Assembly: GCA_934203105.1 (NCBI GenBank)
Contig: CAKPYQ010000005.1
Span: forward strand, 10,594 to 74,593
Reading direction: 5' to 3'
Length of the DNA: 64,000 nt
DNA from: an uncultured Alphaproteobacteria bacterium
GTDB lineage: Bacteria > Pseudomonadota > Alphaproteobacteria > CAAHEQ01 > UBA3637
Below are positions 1 to 8,558 of this stretch, in pieces. The notes beneath the pieces are model-generated. The model was given only the letters and a program-made list of their open reading frames with translations. It had not been told where the DNA came from and made no database searches. The stretch's first letter is position 1. Each line of letters starts with the position of its first letter. The position numbers and the translations under genes were made by a program.

Positions 1-1
1 A

Positions 2-187
2 AAGTTGGCAAAATGGAAAACAACATTTCAAATGATTGCTTTGCCGGTATTGATGGTATCCGATAAAGTTTTGTCTTGCATTCATTTGGACGTAATCGGA
101 GCGGTTGCTTTGTGGTTTGCGGCGATAATGACAATCATTACCGGCTATGATTATTGGAAGTCCGGATCCAAGTATTTGAAAAAATAA
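2..187 (+). CDS. pgsA: CDP-diacylglycerol-glycerol-3-phosphate 3-phosphatidyltransferase, C-terminal fragment
   Basis: The gene enters from outside the window and only about 61 C-terminal residues are visible. They begin KLAKWKTTFQM and contain two hydrophobic segments ending in TGYDYWKSG. The KWKTT-Q-M stretch followed by membrane helices and a TGYDY tail is typical of the C-terminus of PgsA, which makes phosphatidylglycerol phosphate in the inner membrane. The CDP-alcohol phosphotransferase catalytic motif would lie upstream and cannot be checked. The next gene starts 26 bases later on the same strand. Confidence 0.8.
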   Translation, partial: KLAKWKTTFQMIALPVLMVSDKVLSCIHLDVIGAVALWFAAIMTIITGYDYWKSGSKYLKK

Positions 188-213
188 TTTATCGCATTTA
201 ATGGGAGCTTTCA

Positions 214-1140
214 ATGAGCTTAAAGCGAAAAGTTGAGCGCATTATTAACGCATTTCAAGGAACGTCCGTAAAAGGTGTTATGCACTATAATTGGTTTTGC
301 GACTGCGATTGGCTGGTGCGGTTTGCGTTGCATTATTTTGACAAAGAAACGGTGCAAAAAAAATTGGCTTTTATTTCTGTTTTCGGTCCGCATTTTGTTT
401 TTCGTTTGCATAAAGATAAGAAAAAAGTCTTTTTTACCGGAGAAAATGTCAATCGTTATCGGCATTTTAAAGATTTAGGCTTGCCTTTTGTCGATTTGTC
501 GATGAGCTTTGAGCATTTAAATAACCACAATTATTTGCGTTTCCCTTTATGGATTATGTATTTGTTTGCGCCCGAAGACGATGAACAAACTATTCGTGAA
601 AAAGTCAAAAAAATCAATGCGTTTCACCCCGAAAAAACGGATTTTGCTTCTTTGATTGCCCGTAATGAATCGCCACAAGGTTTGCGCAAAGAAATAATGG
701 ACGCATTGAATACGATTGCGCCGGTTAAAGCGGCGGGGCGCCTGTACCATAATGACGATCGTTTATGGCAAGTTTATGATAATAAGAAAATCGAATATTT
801 AAAGCGATTTCGTTTTTCAATTTGTCCGGAAAACTCTAATGCGCCGGGGTATGTGACCGAAAAGTTGTTTGAAGCGTTTTTGGCTGGCACTATTCCTGTT
901 TATTGGGGTGACAATAATCAACCGGAATTGCAATCAGTAAATCAAAATGCCGTTATTTTTTGGACACCCAAAGGGGATAATTCAAAGGCGTTGTCTTTAA
1001 TCCGACAATTACAGGAAAATCCGAAACTTTATGATGAGTTTGTTCATCAAGCGCGATTAAATGATGCTTGCGCTGATTATGTCATTGAGCGATTTTATTT
1101 GTTACGCCAACATTTAAAAAAGATGTTAGAAGAGGTATAA
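214..1140 (+). CDS. Glycosyltransferase family 10 (alpha-1,3-fucosyltransferase-like)
   Basis: The 308-residue product has the GT10 C-terminal signature: F-S-I-C-P-E-N-S-N followed by GYVTEKLFEAF and an AGTIPVYWGD block, at about residues 195-230. GT10 enzymes move fucose from GDP-fucose onto N-acetylglucosamine or glucose in surface glycans. No signal peptide is seen, so a cytoplasmic enzyme acting on a lipid-linked acceptor is likely. It begins 26 bases after pgsA and ends one base before a heptosyltransferase-like gene, placing it in a lipooligosaccharide core operon. The start has the purine-rich site GGGAGCTTTCA upstream. Donor and acceptor sugars are inferred from the family. Confidence 0.85.
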   Translation: MSLKRKVERIINAFQGTSVKGVMHYNWFCDCDWLVRFALHYFDKETVQKKLAFISVFGPHFVFRLHKDKKKVFFTGENVNRYRHFKDLGLPFVDLSMSFEHLNNHNYLRFPLWIMYLFAPEDDEQTIREKVKKINAFHPEKTDFASLIARNESPQGLRKEIMDALNTIAPVKAAGRLYHNDDRLWQVYDNKKIEYLKRFRFSICPENSNAPGYVTEKLFEAFLAGTIPVYWGDNNQPELQSVNQNAVIFWTPKGDNSKALSLIRQLQENPKLYDEFVHQARLNDACADYVIERFYLLRQHLKKMLEEV

Positions 1141-1141
1141 T

Positions 1142-2095
1142 ATGTCAAAAAGAAAAAATATCTTAATCATAAAATTAGGTGCGTTAGGCGATTTTATTTT
1201 TCAATCAGGTGTCGTTTTTGCGCTGCATAAAAAATATCCCGATGCGCACTTTACTTTTATGACAACAAAGCCCTTTGTGCCGTTTGTTAAATGTATGCCT
1301 TTTGTCGAAAATATAATTGTCGATACGCGGCCGCGTTGGTCGATAAAAGGTTGGTGGAATACATGCAAATTGGGCATTGCGGATAAAAAATGGGACTTCA
1401 TTTTTGATTTGCAAGCATCGGCTCGTACGCGTAAAAAATATTTTTCTTTGGCTCGTTTTTTAACGCCGTATTCTATGCGTTGGGCATACTTATCAAAGGG
1501 TGGCTTTCATGTGATGAAAGTTGAAAAAAAACATCGTTTTTCTTTGGGAAAAATGACGCAATCGAATATGCCGTTTAAGCCTTTCGCGGTGAATATGTCG
1601 TTTTGTAAGGGTGAGCAAAAGAATTTTTCTCTTTTGCCCAAAAAGCCTTTTATGTTGGTGATTCCCGGTTGTTCGTCAACGCACCCATATAAGCGTTGGC
1701 CGGCCGAAAAATATTTAGAGCTGGTTTTAAAAGCCGAAAAAAAAGGCATTCCGAGTGTTGTTTTGGGAACAAATGCCGAAAGCAAAGAAATTCAGGCAAT
1801 TTGCCAAAATTCAAAAGCAATCAGTTTTCAAAATAAAGCTTCTTTGTTGGATATTCCGGCTTTGGCTGCGCGGGCTTGTGTTGTTGTCGGAAACGATACG
1901 GGGCCGGTTCACATGTCGTGTTTTGTCAAAACGCCGGCTGTGGTTTTGTTTTGCAAAAAAACGGAAAAGTCCGCTTATAAAGCCGCTAATATTACGAATT
2001 TGATTGCGCCTGATATTGCCGATATTTCGGTCGATAAAGTTTGGCTGGCTGTTCAAAAAAGTATAGCAGGAAAACAAAAATGCAAAAAGAATTAA
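1142..2095 (+). CDS. Glycosyltransferase family 9 (heptosyltransferase-like)
   Basis: The 317-residue product starts with the GT9 pattern NILIIKLGALGDFIF, where ADP-heptosyltransferases have their first glycine loop. It later has VIPGCSSTHPYKRWP and VVVGNDTGPVHMS, the conserved sugar-nucleotide binding region of this family. It probably adds heptose to the LPS inner core at the cytoplasmic face. The exact type (WaaC, WaaF or WaaQ) cannot be told from sequence alone. It starts one base after the GT10 stop, and its last 16 bases overlap the following heptose kinase, so the genes are probably translationally coupled. Confidence 0.88.
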   Translation: MSKRKNILIIKLGALGDFIFQSGVVFALHKKYPDAHFTFMTTKPFVPFVKCMPFVENIIVDTRPRWSIKGWWNTCKLGIADKKWDFIFDLQASARTRKKYFSLARFLTPYSMRWAYLSKGGFHVMKVEKKHRFSLGKMTQSNMPFKPFAVNMSFCKGEQKNFSLLPKKPFMLVIPGCSSTHPYKRWPAEKYLELVLKAEKKGIPSVVLGTNAESKEIQAICQNSKAISFQNKASLLDIPALAARACVVVGNDTGPVHMSCFVKTPAVVLFCKKTEKSAYKAANITNLIAPDIADISVDKVWLAVQKSIAGKQKCKKN

Positions 2096-3075
2096 GTGAT
2101 ATTTTATCGCGCTTTTCATCTGTCAACGTTTTATGCGTTGGCGACATCATGATTGACCGTTTTGTGTATGGAAAAGTCGAACGCATCTCGCCCGAAGCAC
2201 CGGTTCCCGTTTTTCAATATGTTAAAGAAAAAAAGATGTTGGGCGGCAGCGGTAACGTTGTGGCGAATTTACGCGCTTTGGGGTGCAAGACTTTTTTTGC
2301 CGGTATGGTGGGGCAAGATTCTTTCGGTCAAGACGTTGCGGATTTATTAAAGCAGTTGGATTGTGATTTTTATTTGTTGAAAACCGCTAACCGTCCGACG
2401 ATTATGAAGGCACGTTTTATTGCCGGTAACAATCACATCTTGCGTTTTGATCGGGAAGAAATTATTCCTTTGTCCGATGAAGAAGAACACGATTTATTGG
2501 CGCATTTGGCTTTGCAAATTGAAAAGGCGGATATTGTTTTATTGTCCGATTATGCCAAAGGCTTGCTTTCCAAATCGGTTGTGGCGGAAATTATCAAAAT
2601 GTGCCATGCGGCAGGGCGCAAAGTTTTAATCGATCCAAAAGGCGCAGATTATTCCAAATATGCCGGCGCTTTTTTGGTCAAGCCCAATCGCAAAGAGTTG
2701 GAACAAGCGGCCGGTGTTTCGTTGGATCCTTTGTCCGATGATTTTTTGAGCAAAGTAGCCGGTGCAGCACGTTCACTACTGCGCCAACATCATATTCAAA
2801 ATATGATTGTCACGTTAAGCGAAAAAGGAATGCTTTATGTGCCTTCTGATCCGAACGAAAAAGAAATTTACTTATCCACCTATGCGCGGGAAGTGTTTGA
2901 CGTGTCCGGTGCCGGTGATACATCTTTGTCGGCATTAGGGGCGGCTTTGGCTGCTGCTGCTTCTGTGAGGCAAGCCATGGAATTGGCCAATACCGCATCC
3001 GGCTTGGTCGTGGCAAAGTTGGGAACGGCAACCGTTACAAACGCAGAGTTAATGCAGGAAATCAAACAAAAGTAA
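2080..3075 (+). CDS. rfaE1: D-glycero-beta-D-manno-heptose-7-phosphate kinase (RfaE domain I / HldA type)
   Basis: This PfkB-family sugar kinase has VGDIMIDRF near the N-terminus, the substrate loop GGSGNVVANL at about residue 53, and the catalytic DVSGAGDTSLS motif at about residue 272. It phosphorylates heptose 7-phosphate at C1 in the ADP-heptose pathway. At 331 residues it has only the kinase half of HldE; the adenylyltransferase half must be encoded elsewhere. I chose ATG 2080 (MQKELSD) because GCAGG precedes it and an upstream in-frame start would lie deep inside the GT9 gene. It is the last gene of the LPS core operon. Confidence 0.9.
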   Translation: MQKELSDILSRFSSVNVLCVGDIMIDRFVYGKVERISPEAPVPVFQYVKEKKMLGGSGNVVANLRALGCKTFFAGMVGQDSFGQDVADLLKQLDCDFYLLKTANRPTIMKARFIAGNNHILRFDREEIIPLSDEEEHDLLAHLALQIEKADIVLLSDYAKGLLSKSVVAEIIKMCHAAGRKVLIDPKGADYSKYAGAFLVKPNRKELEQAAGVSLDPLSDDFLSKVAGAARSLLRQHHIQNMIVTLSEKGMLYVPSDPNEKEIYLSTYAREVFDVSGAGDTSLSALGAALAAAASVRQAMELANTASGLVVAKLGTATVTNAELMQEIKQK

Positions 3076-3099
3076 GGTTTTTATCAACTTTAAACAAAA

Positions 3100-3127
3100 C
3101 CCCCGAATTTTAAATCGGGGGCTTTTT
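3100..3127 (+). terminator. Intrinsic terminator after rfaE1, probably bidirectional
   Basis: A seven-pair stem, CCCCCGA with TCGGGGG, encloses an eight-base loop and is followed by CTTTTT. It lies between two converging genes, and the minus strand also has a run of T after the stem, so it can serve both. Confidence 0.85.
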
Positions 3128-3146
3128 CATTTAAAACGTCAATTGT

Positions 3147-3656
3147 TTAAAATTCATAGTGTGTTTGAACGAACCCGTCAAAAGTTTTGGTTTCAATCAA
3201 TTTCATTTCAATGCGCGGGTTGTCGTTTTTGAACAAGCGAATGCCGGTGCCCAAAATAATCGGGGCCGTTGTTAAAATGGCTTTGTCCAACATATTTTCT
3301 TTTAATAAAATGTTGACGATTTCAGATCCGCCCAAAATCCAAACGTTTTTGTCGCTGTTCTTTTTTAAGTTCATGACACTGCCCATAATATCTTCGTGAA
3401 CAAAAGTAACGTTGTTTTCTTTTTGGCGCAGGTAATGCGTAATGACAAAAACTTCTTTATCTTTGAACAAATCCGGTTCTTTGTCTTTTAGGTAATCATA
3501 GGTTTTGCGTCCCATAACAACGCTGCCGACGGACGCGTAAAAGTCTTTAAAAGCCTTATCCGCTTTTTGTGATGCGAACACAAAATCGCTGTTGCCGTTT
3601 TCATCGGCAATAAAACCGTCTATTGTCGTGCAAATATGTAGAATCGTTTCTGCCAT
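3147..3656 (-). CDS. Dihydrofolate reductase family protein (RibD C-terminal-like reductase)
   Basis: The 169-residue product reads like the small DHFR/RibD-C family: a TTIDGFIAD start, the cofactor-binding VVMGRKTYDYL block at about residue 46, and VWILGGSEIVNILL at about residue 106. Members are NAD(P)H-dependent reductases, most of unproven substrate, so I do not call it folA. An AGGAGAT site precedes the start. It appears to be a single-gene unit between two terminators. Confidence 0.8.
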   Translation of the reverse strand: MAETILHICTTIDGFIADENGNSDFVFASQKADKAFKDFYASVGSVVMGRKTYDYLKDKEPDLFKDKEVFVITHYLRQKENNVTFVHEDIMGSVMNLKKNSDKNVWILGGSEIVNILLKENMLDKAILTTAPIILGTGIRLFKNDNPRIEMKLIETKTFDGFVQTHYEF

Positions 3657-3704
3657 AGTAATCTCCTTTTGTTTATAAACTGATTTGATTATGACGGGCT
3701 TTGA

Positions 3705-3727
3705 TTAAAAAAGCAAGCTTTTTTTTA
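3705..3727 (-). terminator. Possible terminator at the end of trmL (minus strand)
   Basis: A-run, GC, two bases, GC, T-run: AAAAAAGC and GCTTTTTT form a stem at the trmL stop codon. Read on the minus strand it ends in a T tract. The two-base loop is tight, so the folded form would be shorter than drawn. Confidence 0.45.
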
Positions 3728-4183
3728 ACTTAATCCGTTAAATAATCCGGTTTGGCGCATTGCTTCCGTTGTTGCAACGGCGCAAGACAGAGCCAAATTC
3801 AAAGACCTTTCATTTGGTTTCATTGGAATACGGATCCGTGCCGATACAGCGTTGTGTACATTTTCCGGTACGCCGGCGCTTTCCCGCCCGAACAATAAAA
3901 TGTCGTCTTTGTCAAAAGCAAAGTCCGTGTAAGGAACTGAAGCTTTTGTTGTCAGCAACACTAAACGTTTGGCTTTGTTTTGCTCAAAAAAAGTTTCCCA
4001 AGCCATGTGCCGTGTGACGTCGGCTTTGTCCAAATAATCCATTCCTGCGCGTTTTAATTCTTTCGAATTCCAAATAAAACCGCACGGTTCGATGATGTCA
4101 ACCGGTAAACCGAAACAAACGGACATTCTTAAAATCGTGCCGGTGTTTTGCGGAATGTCCGGTTGATAAAGTGCTATTCTCAT
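3725..4183 (-). CDS. trmL: tRNA (cytidine(34)-2'-O)-methyltransferase
   Basis: The 152-residue SPOUT methyltransferase begins MRIALYQPDIPQNTG, a TrmL hallmark. It carries LLFGRESAGVP (S-adenosylmethionine knot) and a C-terminal IPM-P-N-RSLNLA motif. TrmL 2'-O-methylates the wobble base of certain leucine tRNAs. I chose ATG at 4183 rather than an upstream in-frame start at 4231, because the ATG overlaps the hemY stop as ATGA (4180-4183), which implies coupling. It is the last gene of the mic60-like/hemY run. Confidence 0.92.
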   Translation of the reverse strand: MRIALYQPDIPQNTGTILRMSVCFGLPVDIIEPCGFIWNSKELKRAGMDYLDKADVTRHMAWETFFEQNKAKRLVLLTTKASVPYTDFAFDKDDILLFGRESAGVPENVHNAVSARIRIPMKPNERSLNLALSCAVATTEAMRQTGLFNGLS

Positions 4184-5370
4184 ATTTTCAGCCCCGCAAA
4201 AGTGTTGCAAATCGGGCAAGAGGCCGACCAAGTGTCCGTCTTATGTCCGCAATTTGCGCATACATAATCCAAACTTGTTTCGGCATACGGAACTTTATCA
4301 ATCCATTTTTGTGCTTCACGCATATTGTGATTGGCTTCAATTTCAATGCGCGCCATTGTAATAGCTACTTTTGTCGTCAACGGGTAATTGGCCAAATATC
4401 CGTTCAATTCTTTTTTGGCTTCACTCCACAACTTGGCTTTGATTGCGGCGTCTGCCGTGACAAGCGCATTGATTTTCGCCATCGGATTGGCTTCACATAA
4501 TTTCAAAACGTGCTTGTACTGGGACAAAGAATTTTCTTTTGCAAACAGTTTTGTATAAGCTTGATAAACTTCAAAGCTGGGGCATTTTTCCCAAGACAGG
4601 CGATAGATTTTTTCGGCCTTTTTCGGCTTGGCTTTTGCAGCGCAAATCGCGGCAGCCGGCAAGTTGGGACATAACTTAAATGCTTGCTCTCCTTTGTTTA
4701 ATTTAACCAATAAAACGGCACGTTGATAATCATAATCTTGTTGTGTAATTAACTTTGATTTTAACAAACCGTCCAAGCAATTTAACGCCTTTTTCCATTC
4801 ATTGTTCAGGACGTATAAATCAAAAGCTTCTTTTAATACCCAACCGGCCTTTGAATTTTTTTTCATCAATTGGTCAACTTCTTCGGACGCTTTGACGATT
4901 TCGCCGCGCTTGATGTGATCTTTGATCAATCCTTGCCAACCGGCTTGTTCTGTGCGCGGATTTTTAATCAGTTCTTCATAAGTGGCGGTGTCGGCGTTTG
5001 ATAAAGCCTTTAACAACAACACAACATCTGTATTGTCTTTGGTCAGCTTTTGATATTGTTTGATTAACTTTGTGTTGGCGTCAAGGTTGTTGCACAAAAT
5101 GTTAATCAATATTTGAAGCAATGTTTCTTTGGCGCGCAAAGAATGCTTTTTTTCAAATTTCGTTTTAATCCAATGAACCCAACGATACGGGAATAAAATA
5201 AAATAAACGGCCAAAGCGAAAACAAAAATCAGGCCCAAGCAAAAAGCAACGGAAGTTTCCAAAACATATCCGAACCATTCAATGGTCACCAAGCCTGGGT
5301 TTTCGAGCAATCCCCAGCCGGCAGCGATTAAAGCAATAGCGCCGGCCAACCAAAATATTAACTTCGTCAT
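4180..5370 (-). CDS. hemY: HemY-type membrane protein with TPR-like region and C-terminal zinc ribbon
   Basis: The 396-residue product has two N-terminal membrane helices (about residues 5-25 and 40-62) and PYRWVHWIKTKFEKKH, typical of the HemY_N domain. A helical TPR-like region follows. It ends with two CxxC pairs (CANC and CPIC), a rubredoxin-like ribbon seen on alphaproteobacterial HemY. This family is named for its place in heme gene clusters; it is not the unrelated protoporphyrinogen oxidase also called HemY. The mitofilin-like gene lies 22 bases upstream. Confidence 0.82.
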   Translation of the reverse strand: MTKLIFWLAGAIALIAAGWGLLENPGLVTIEWFGYVLETSVAFCLGLIFVFALAVYFILFPYRWVHWIKTKFEKKHSLRAKETLLQILINILCNNLDANTKLIKQYQKLTKDNTDVVLLLKALSNADTATYEELIKNPRTEQAGWQGLIKDHIKRGEIVKASEEVDQLMKKNSKAGWVLKEAFDLYVLNNEWKKALNCLDGLLKSKLITQQDYDYQRAVLLVKLNKGEQAFKLCPNLPAAAICAAKAKPKKAEKIYRLSWEKCPSFEVYQAYTKLFAKENSLSQYKHVLKLCEANPMAKINALVTADAAIKAKLWSEAKKELNGYLANYPLTTKVAITMARIEIEANHNMREAQKWIDKVPYAETSLDYVCANCGHKTDTWSASCPICNTFAGLKI

Positions 5371-5392
5371 TTTTTTTATCCTTTCCTGTTTG

Positions 5393-6379
5393 CTATTTAA
5401 AAAACGCTTTGATCATTTGCATTGCCGTTAAATAATGTTGGGTGTTTTGAGAAAAACCAGCCATAAACCGTTTTGAAAAATCGGGCAGTTTGTCGATGGT
5501 TTGAAGCGCTTGTTCAAAGTGGCCGGCATCGACTTGTTGACGTGCTAAAAACAATAAGTTGACGCCTTGTGTTTTATTTAAATCCATTTGTTTGGGGTAA
5601 ACGTAAACCAAAGACTTAAAATACGCGCCCCATTTTTGATTCCACGACGCATTTTCATCGCGTGTATAAAAAGCGTTTTTTGCCATTTGCATATTGGCAT
5701 AGAACATTTCTTTTAACCGTTCGGGAGTTGCTAAACCATTGTTGGCATAAGCGCTTAAATTTTCTTGAACCATTAAAGCAAATGCGTTTTGCGGATCTTG
5801 CATCAACAAAGCATTTAAAGTCGCACCGAAAGCTTTTCCTGTGTACATTTCTTCCATCAGTCTTGCAGTCAGCGGGGTCAAATTGCCGGTCGAGGCGATT
5901 TTTTCATTCAAGTTTAAATTCATCAATTCTAAACGATGAATTTTTTCGTTCAACTCATCAATGATTCTTTTTTGCGATAAAATCATTTTATCCTTTGCTG
6001 CGCAGGTTTCAGGTGTTGCGGCTTGCTCCGGAAGTGCGGATTCGTTTTTTTCAATAACTTCAATTACAACCGGAGCCGGCGTGTTTTGGGCGTCTTTAAG
6101 TGCGTTTAAATCTTCATCATCAATGAACAATTCGGGCTCGGGCGCAGTGGGCTTTATCGGCCGAAATTCATACTCTTCCGTCATATACGGATAAAGCGCG
6201 GCCGCACCTAAACACGCAACAAAAACCGCAAAGAAAAACAAAGGCTTGATAATGCTTTTTTCTTTCGGTTGCGCATCCGGTTGCTTTTCTTGCTCTGTCG
6301 GCTGTACTTTTGCTTTTTCCTCAATCACGTTTTGTTGTTCGATTTTTTGTACGTTTTCTTTTTTTGTCTTTTTCGGCAT
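5393..6379 (-). CDS. Mitofilin-like inner-membrane protein (alpha-Mic60 candidate)
   Basis: The 328-residue product has a charged, Gln/Lys-rich N-terminus, one membrane helix at about residues 46-66 (PLFFFAVFVACLGAAALYPY), an acidic linker, and a coiled coil around residues 130-160 (KDKMILSQKRIIDELNEKIH). A helical C-terminal region ends in LPDFSKRF. This layout, directly upstream of hemY, matches the alphaproteobacterial COG4223 proteins related to mitochondrial Mic60, which shape inner membranes. Homology is judged from architecture and synteny; the C-terminal sequence is diverged. It is shorter than many family members. Confidence 0.7.
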   Translation of the reverse strand: MPKKTKKENVQKIEQQNVIEEKAKVQPTEQEKQPDAQPKEKSIIKPLFFFAVFVACLGAAALYPYMTEEYEFRPIKPTAPEPELFIDDEDLNALKDAQNTPAPVVIEVIEKNESALPEQAATPETCAAKDKMILSQKRIIDELNEKIHRLELMNLNLNEKIASTGNLTPLTARLMEEMYTGKAFGATLNALLMQDPQNAFALMVQENLSAYANNGLATPERLKEMFYANMQMAKNAFYTRDENASWNQKWGAYFKSLVYVYPKQMDLNKTQGVNLLFLARQQVDAGHFEQALQTIDKLPDFSKRFMAGFSQNTQHYLTAMQMIKAFFK

Positions 6380-6480
6380 AAAAACCTCCCTTAATGTTTT
6401 ATAGATATTAGCACCTATTTTTTTAAAAGAAAAGCTTTATCATAAAAAAAGTTAAAAAAACTTTCTTTTTTTCGTTGTAA

Positions 6481-6509
6481 TTGTCTTTTTTTTGTTGTAA
6501 ATATATAGA
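6481..6509 (+). promoter_or_regulatory. Predicted mreB operon promoter
   Basis: TTGTCT at 6481 and TATAGA at 6504 are 17 bases apart and lie 37 bases before the mreB start. The region is A/T rich and shared with the divergent mic60-like gene. Confidence 0.5.
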
Positions 6510-6545
6510 AACTTATGAAACACTTTTTCTAATGGAGACTTTATA

Positions 6546-7589
6546 ATGAAATTTTTTGATAAAATAACGAATCTGTTTTCGTCGGAGATGGCTATTGATT
6601 TGGGGACAGCTAACACGGTTGTTTATGTCCGTGGTAAAGGCATTGTCTTGAACGAACCGTCCGTTGTGGCAATCGGCGAAAGTAAAGGTAAAAAACAAGT
6701 GATCGCCGTGGGAGATGAGGCTAAACAAATGTTGGGCCGTACTCCGGGGCAAATTCAAGCGATTCGTCCTTTGCGTGAAGGCGTGATTGCCGAATTTTAT
6801 GTTGCCGATGAAATGATTAAAAACTTCATTTATAAAGCGTTGGGCCATAATATGTTGCGCGGTCCGATGATTGTCATTTGTGTGCCAAGCGGTGCAACAG
6901 CAGTGGAAAGAAAGGCTATTCGTGAAGCGGCGGAAAATGCGCGCGCGCGTAAGGTATTCTTGATTGAAGAGCCGATGGCGGCCGCAATCGGTGCCGGTTT
7001 GCCGGTTTCCGAACCCTCCGGCAGTATGATTGTTGATATCGGTGGCGGCACGACGGAAGTGGCGGTTATTTCTTTGGGTAACATTGTTTATTCGCGTTCT
7101 GTTCGTGTGGGCGGTGATAAGTTGGACGAAGCAATTATCAACTACATTCGTCGCAATCATAATTTGTTGGTGGGCGAATCGTCGGCCGAAAGAATCAAAA
7201 AAGCCATTGGATCCGCTTCTATTCCCGAAACCGGAGAAGGTGCAAAAATTGAAATCAAAGGCCGTGATTTGGTGAACGGTGTCCCAAAAGAAGTGACCGT
7301 AACGGAACGGCAAATTGCCGAAAGCTTGGCCGAACCGGTCAGCCAGATTGTCGAAGCGGTGAAAGTTGCTTTGGAACATACAGCGCCGGAATTGGCGGCG
7401 GATATCGTCGATCGTGGCATTGTGATGACCGGCGGCGGCGCATTGCTTAAAAATTTGGATCAAGTATTACGTCAAGCGACGGGCTTGCCTGTGACGGTTG
7501 CCGAAGATCCTTTGACTTGCGTGGCAATGGGTACAGGCAGAGCTTTGGAACAATCCAGAAAATATGAAAACATTTTAAGCTCTATATAG
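6546..7589 (+). CDS. mreB: Rod shape-determining protein MreB
   Basis: This is a 347-residue actin-like ATPase of normal length. The first phosphate loop is DLGTANTVVYV at about residue 18, the second is VDIGGGTTEVAVISLG at about residue 160, and the adenosine motif is MTGGGALL near residue 290. A short amphipathic N-terminus (MKFFDKITNLF) would anchor filaments to the inner membrane, where they organise lateral wall synthesis. GGAGA precedes the ATG. It is first in a five-gene elongasome operon, with mreC nine bases downstream. Confidence 0.98.
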   Translation: MKFFDKITNLFSSEMAIDLGTANTVVYVRGKGIVLNEPSVVAIGESKGKKQVIAVGDEAKQMLGRTPGQIQAIRPLREGVIAEFYVADEMIKNFIYKALGHNMLRGPMIVICVPSGATAVERKAIREAAENARARKVFLIEEPMAAAIGAGLPVSEPSGSMIVDIGGGTTEVAVISLGNIVYSRSVRVGGDKLDEAIINYIRRNHNLLVGESSAERIKKAIGSASIPETGEGAKIEIKGRDLVNGVPKEVTVTERQIAESLAEPVSQIVEAVKVALEHTAPELAADIVDRGIVMTGGGALLKNLDQVLRQATGLPVTVAEDPLTCVAMGTGRALEQSRKYENILSSI

Positions 7590-7598
7590 GAGGACATC

Positions 7599-8558
7599 GT
7601 GCGCCCAAGCCGTATTCGATTGTTAAAAAAACTCTATCGGCAGTATGGGCTGTGTTTCTATATCTTTTTGGCGGCGTTATTGATTTTGATCGGAGTGTCT
7701 AAACACCCCGCTATCAGCCGTGTTCGCATTGAAATTGCTGATGTTTCTACGCACTTGATCAACGTAATTTATAAGCCGTTGGAAGCGGTGGGATTTATGA
7801 CCGAATACGTCGCAGAATATATCAATGTGCGGGATCAAAACATTCGTTTGAAGCAAGAAAATCAAAAGTTGTTGTATTGGGTGCATCGTTCCGAACAGTT
7901 GGCACAAGAAAACCAAATATTGAAAAAGGAAATGCATTTTGTTTCTTCTTTAAACGCCAGATTTTGGAGCGGTTATATTGTTGCGGATAACGGCGGGATT
8001 TTTTCGCGCTCTGTTTTGGTTCGATTGGGCGCGGACGAGGGAATTAAAAAAGGCTTTATCGCTTTGTATAATGAGGGCGTTTTGGGGCGCATTGAGGCTG
8101 TCGGTACACATACTTCCCAAATTTTGTTGTTGACGGACGATGCGTCGCGTGTACCTGTTTTGGTGGGAAATAAGCGTTTTTTAGCCGTCGTTGTCGGCAA
8201 TAATGCACCGCTTTTAAAGTTGACGGCATTACCGGAGGGGGCCGAGGTGCAAATAGGTGATTACGTTTCAACTTCCGGACACAGCGGTGTTTATCCGCCG
8301 GGGTTGGCGGTTGGTACGGTTGTTCGTGTCGAAAAAGATAACGTGTGGGTGAAACCTTTTGTCAGTCGGGAAGATACGCCGTTTGTGACAATTGCCGATT
8401 ATGGTTTGGACGGGTTGTTGGACGTTCCTGTTTGCCCGAAGTGTCCGGATTGTTCGGCCGACTTATCGCAAACGCCGAATGAAAATAACGGGGGAAACAA
8501 TACCACCACGATGCCGCCGCACAACCAAACAACAAATAAAAAGGCGGCACAAAAATGA
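7599..8558 (+). CDS. mreC: Rod shape-determining protein MreC
   Basis: The 319-residue product has one N-terminal membrane helix (about residues 18-36), a coiled coil (about residues 70-110, QENQKLLYWVHR onward), and the periplasmic beta-barrel region typical of MreC, with SGHSGVYPPGLAVG. The start is GTG 7599, set by AGGAGG at 7589-7594. The low-complexity Asn/Thr tail is preceded by a CPKCPDC cluster at residues 279-285, which is not a family feature. Its stop overlaps mreD. Confidence 0.95.
   Translation: MRPSRIRLLKKLYRQYGLCFYIFLAALLILIGVSKHPAISRVRIEIADVSTHLINVIYKPLEAVGFMTEYVAEYINVRDQNIRLKQENQKLLYWVHRSEQLAQENQILKKEMHFVSSLNARFWSGYIVADNGGIFSRSVLVRLGADEGIKKGFIALYNEGVLGRIEAVGTHTSQILLLTDDASRVPVLVGNKRFLAVVVGNNAPLLKLTALPEGAEVQIGDYVSTSGHSGVYPPGLAVGTVVRVEKDNVWVKPFVSREDTPFVTIADYGLDGLLDVPVCPKCPDCSADLSQTPNENNGGNNTTTMPPHNQTTNKKAAQK

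Noticed and set aside
6513..7463. 316-codon open frame antisense to mreB
   Set aside because: It is a shadow of the mreB reading frame, with a protein rich in Asn, His, Arg and Phe and no family motifs, while mreB is certain.
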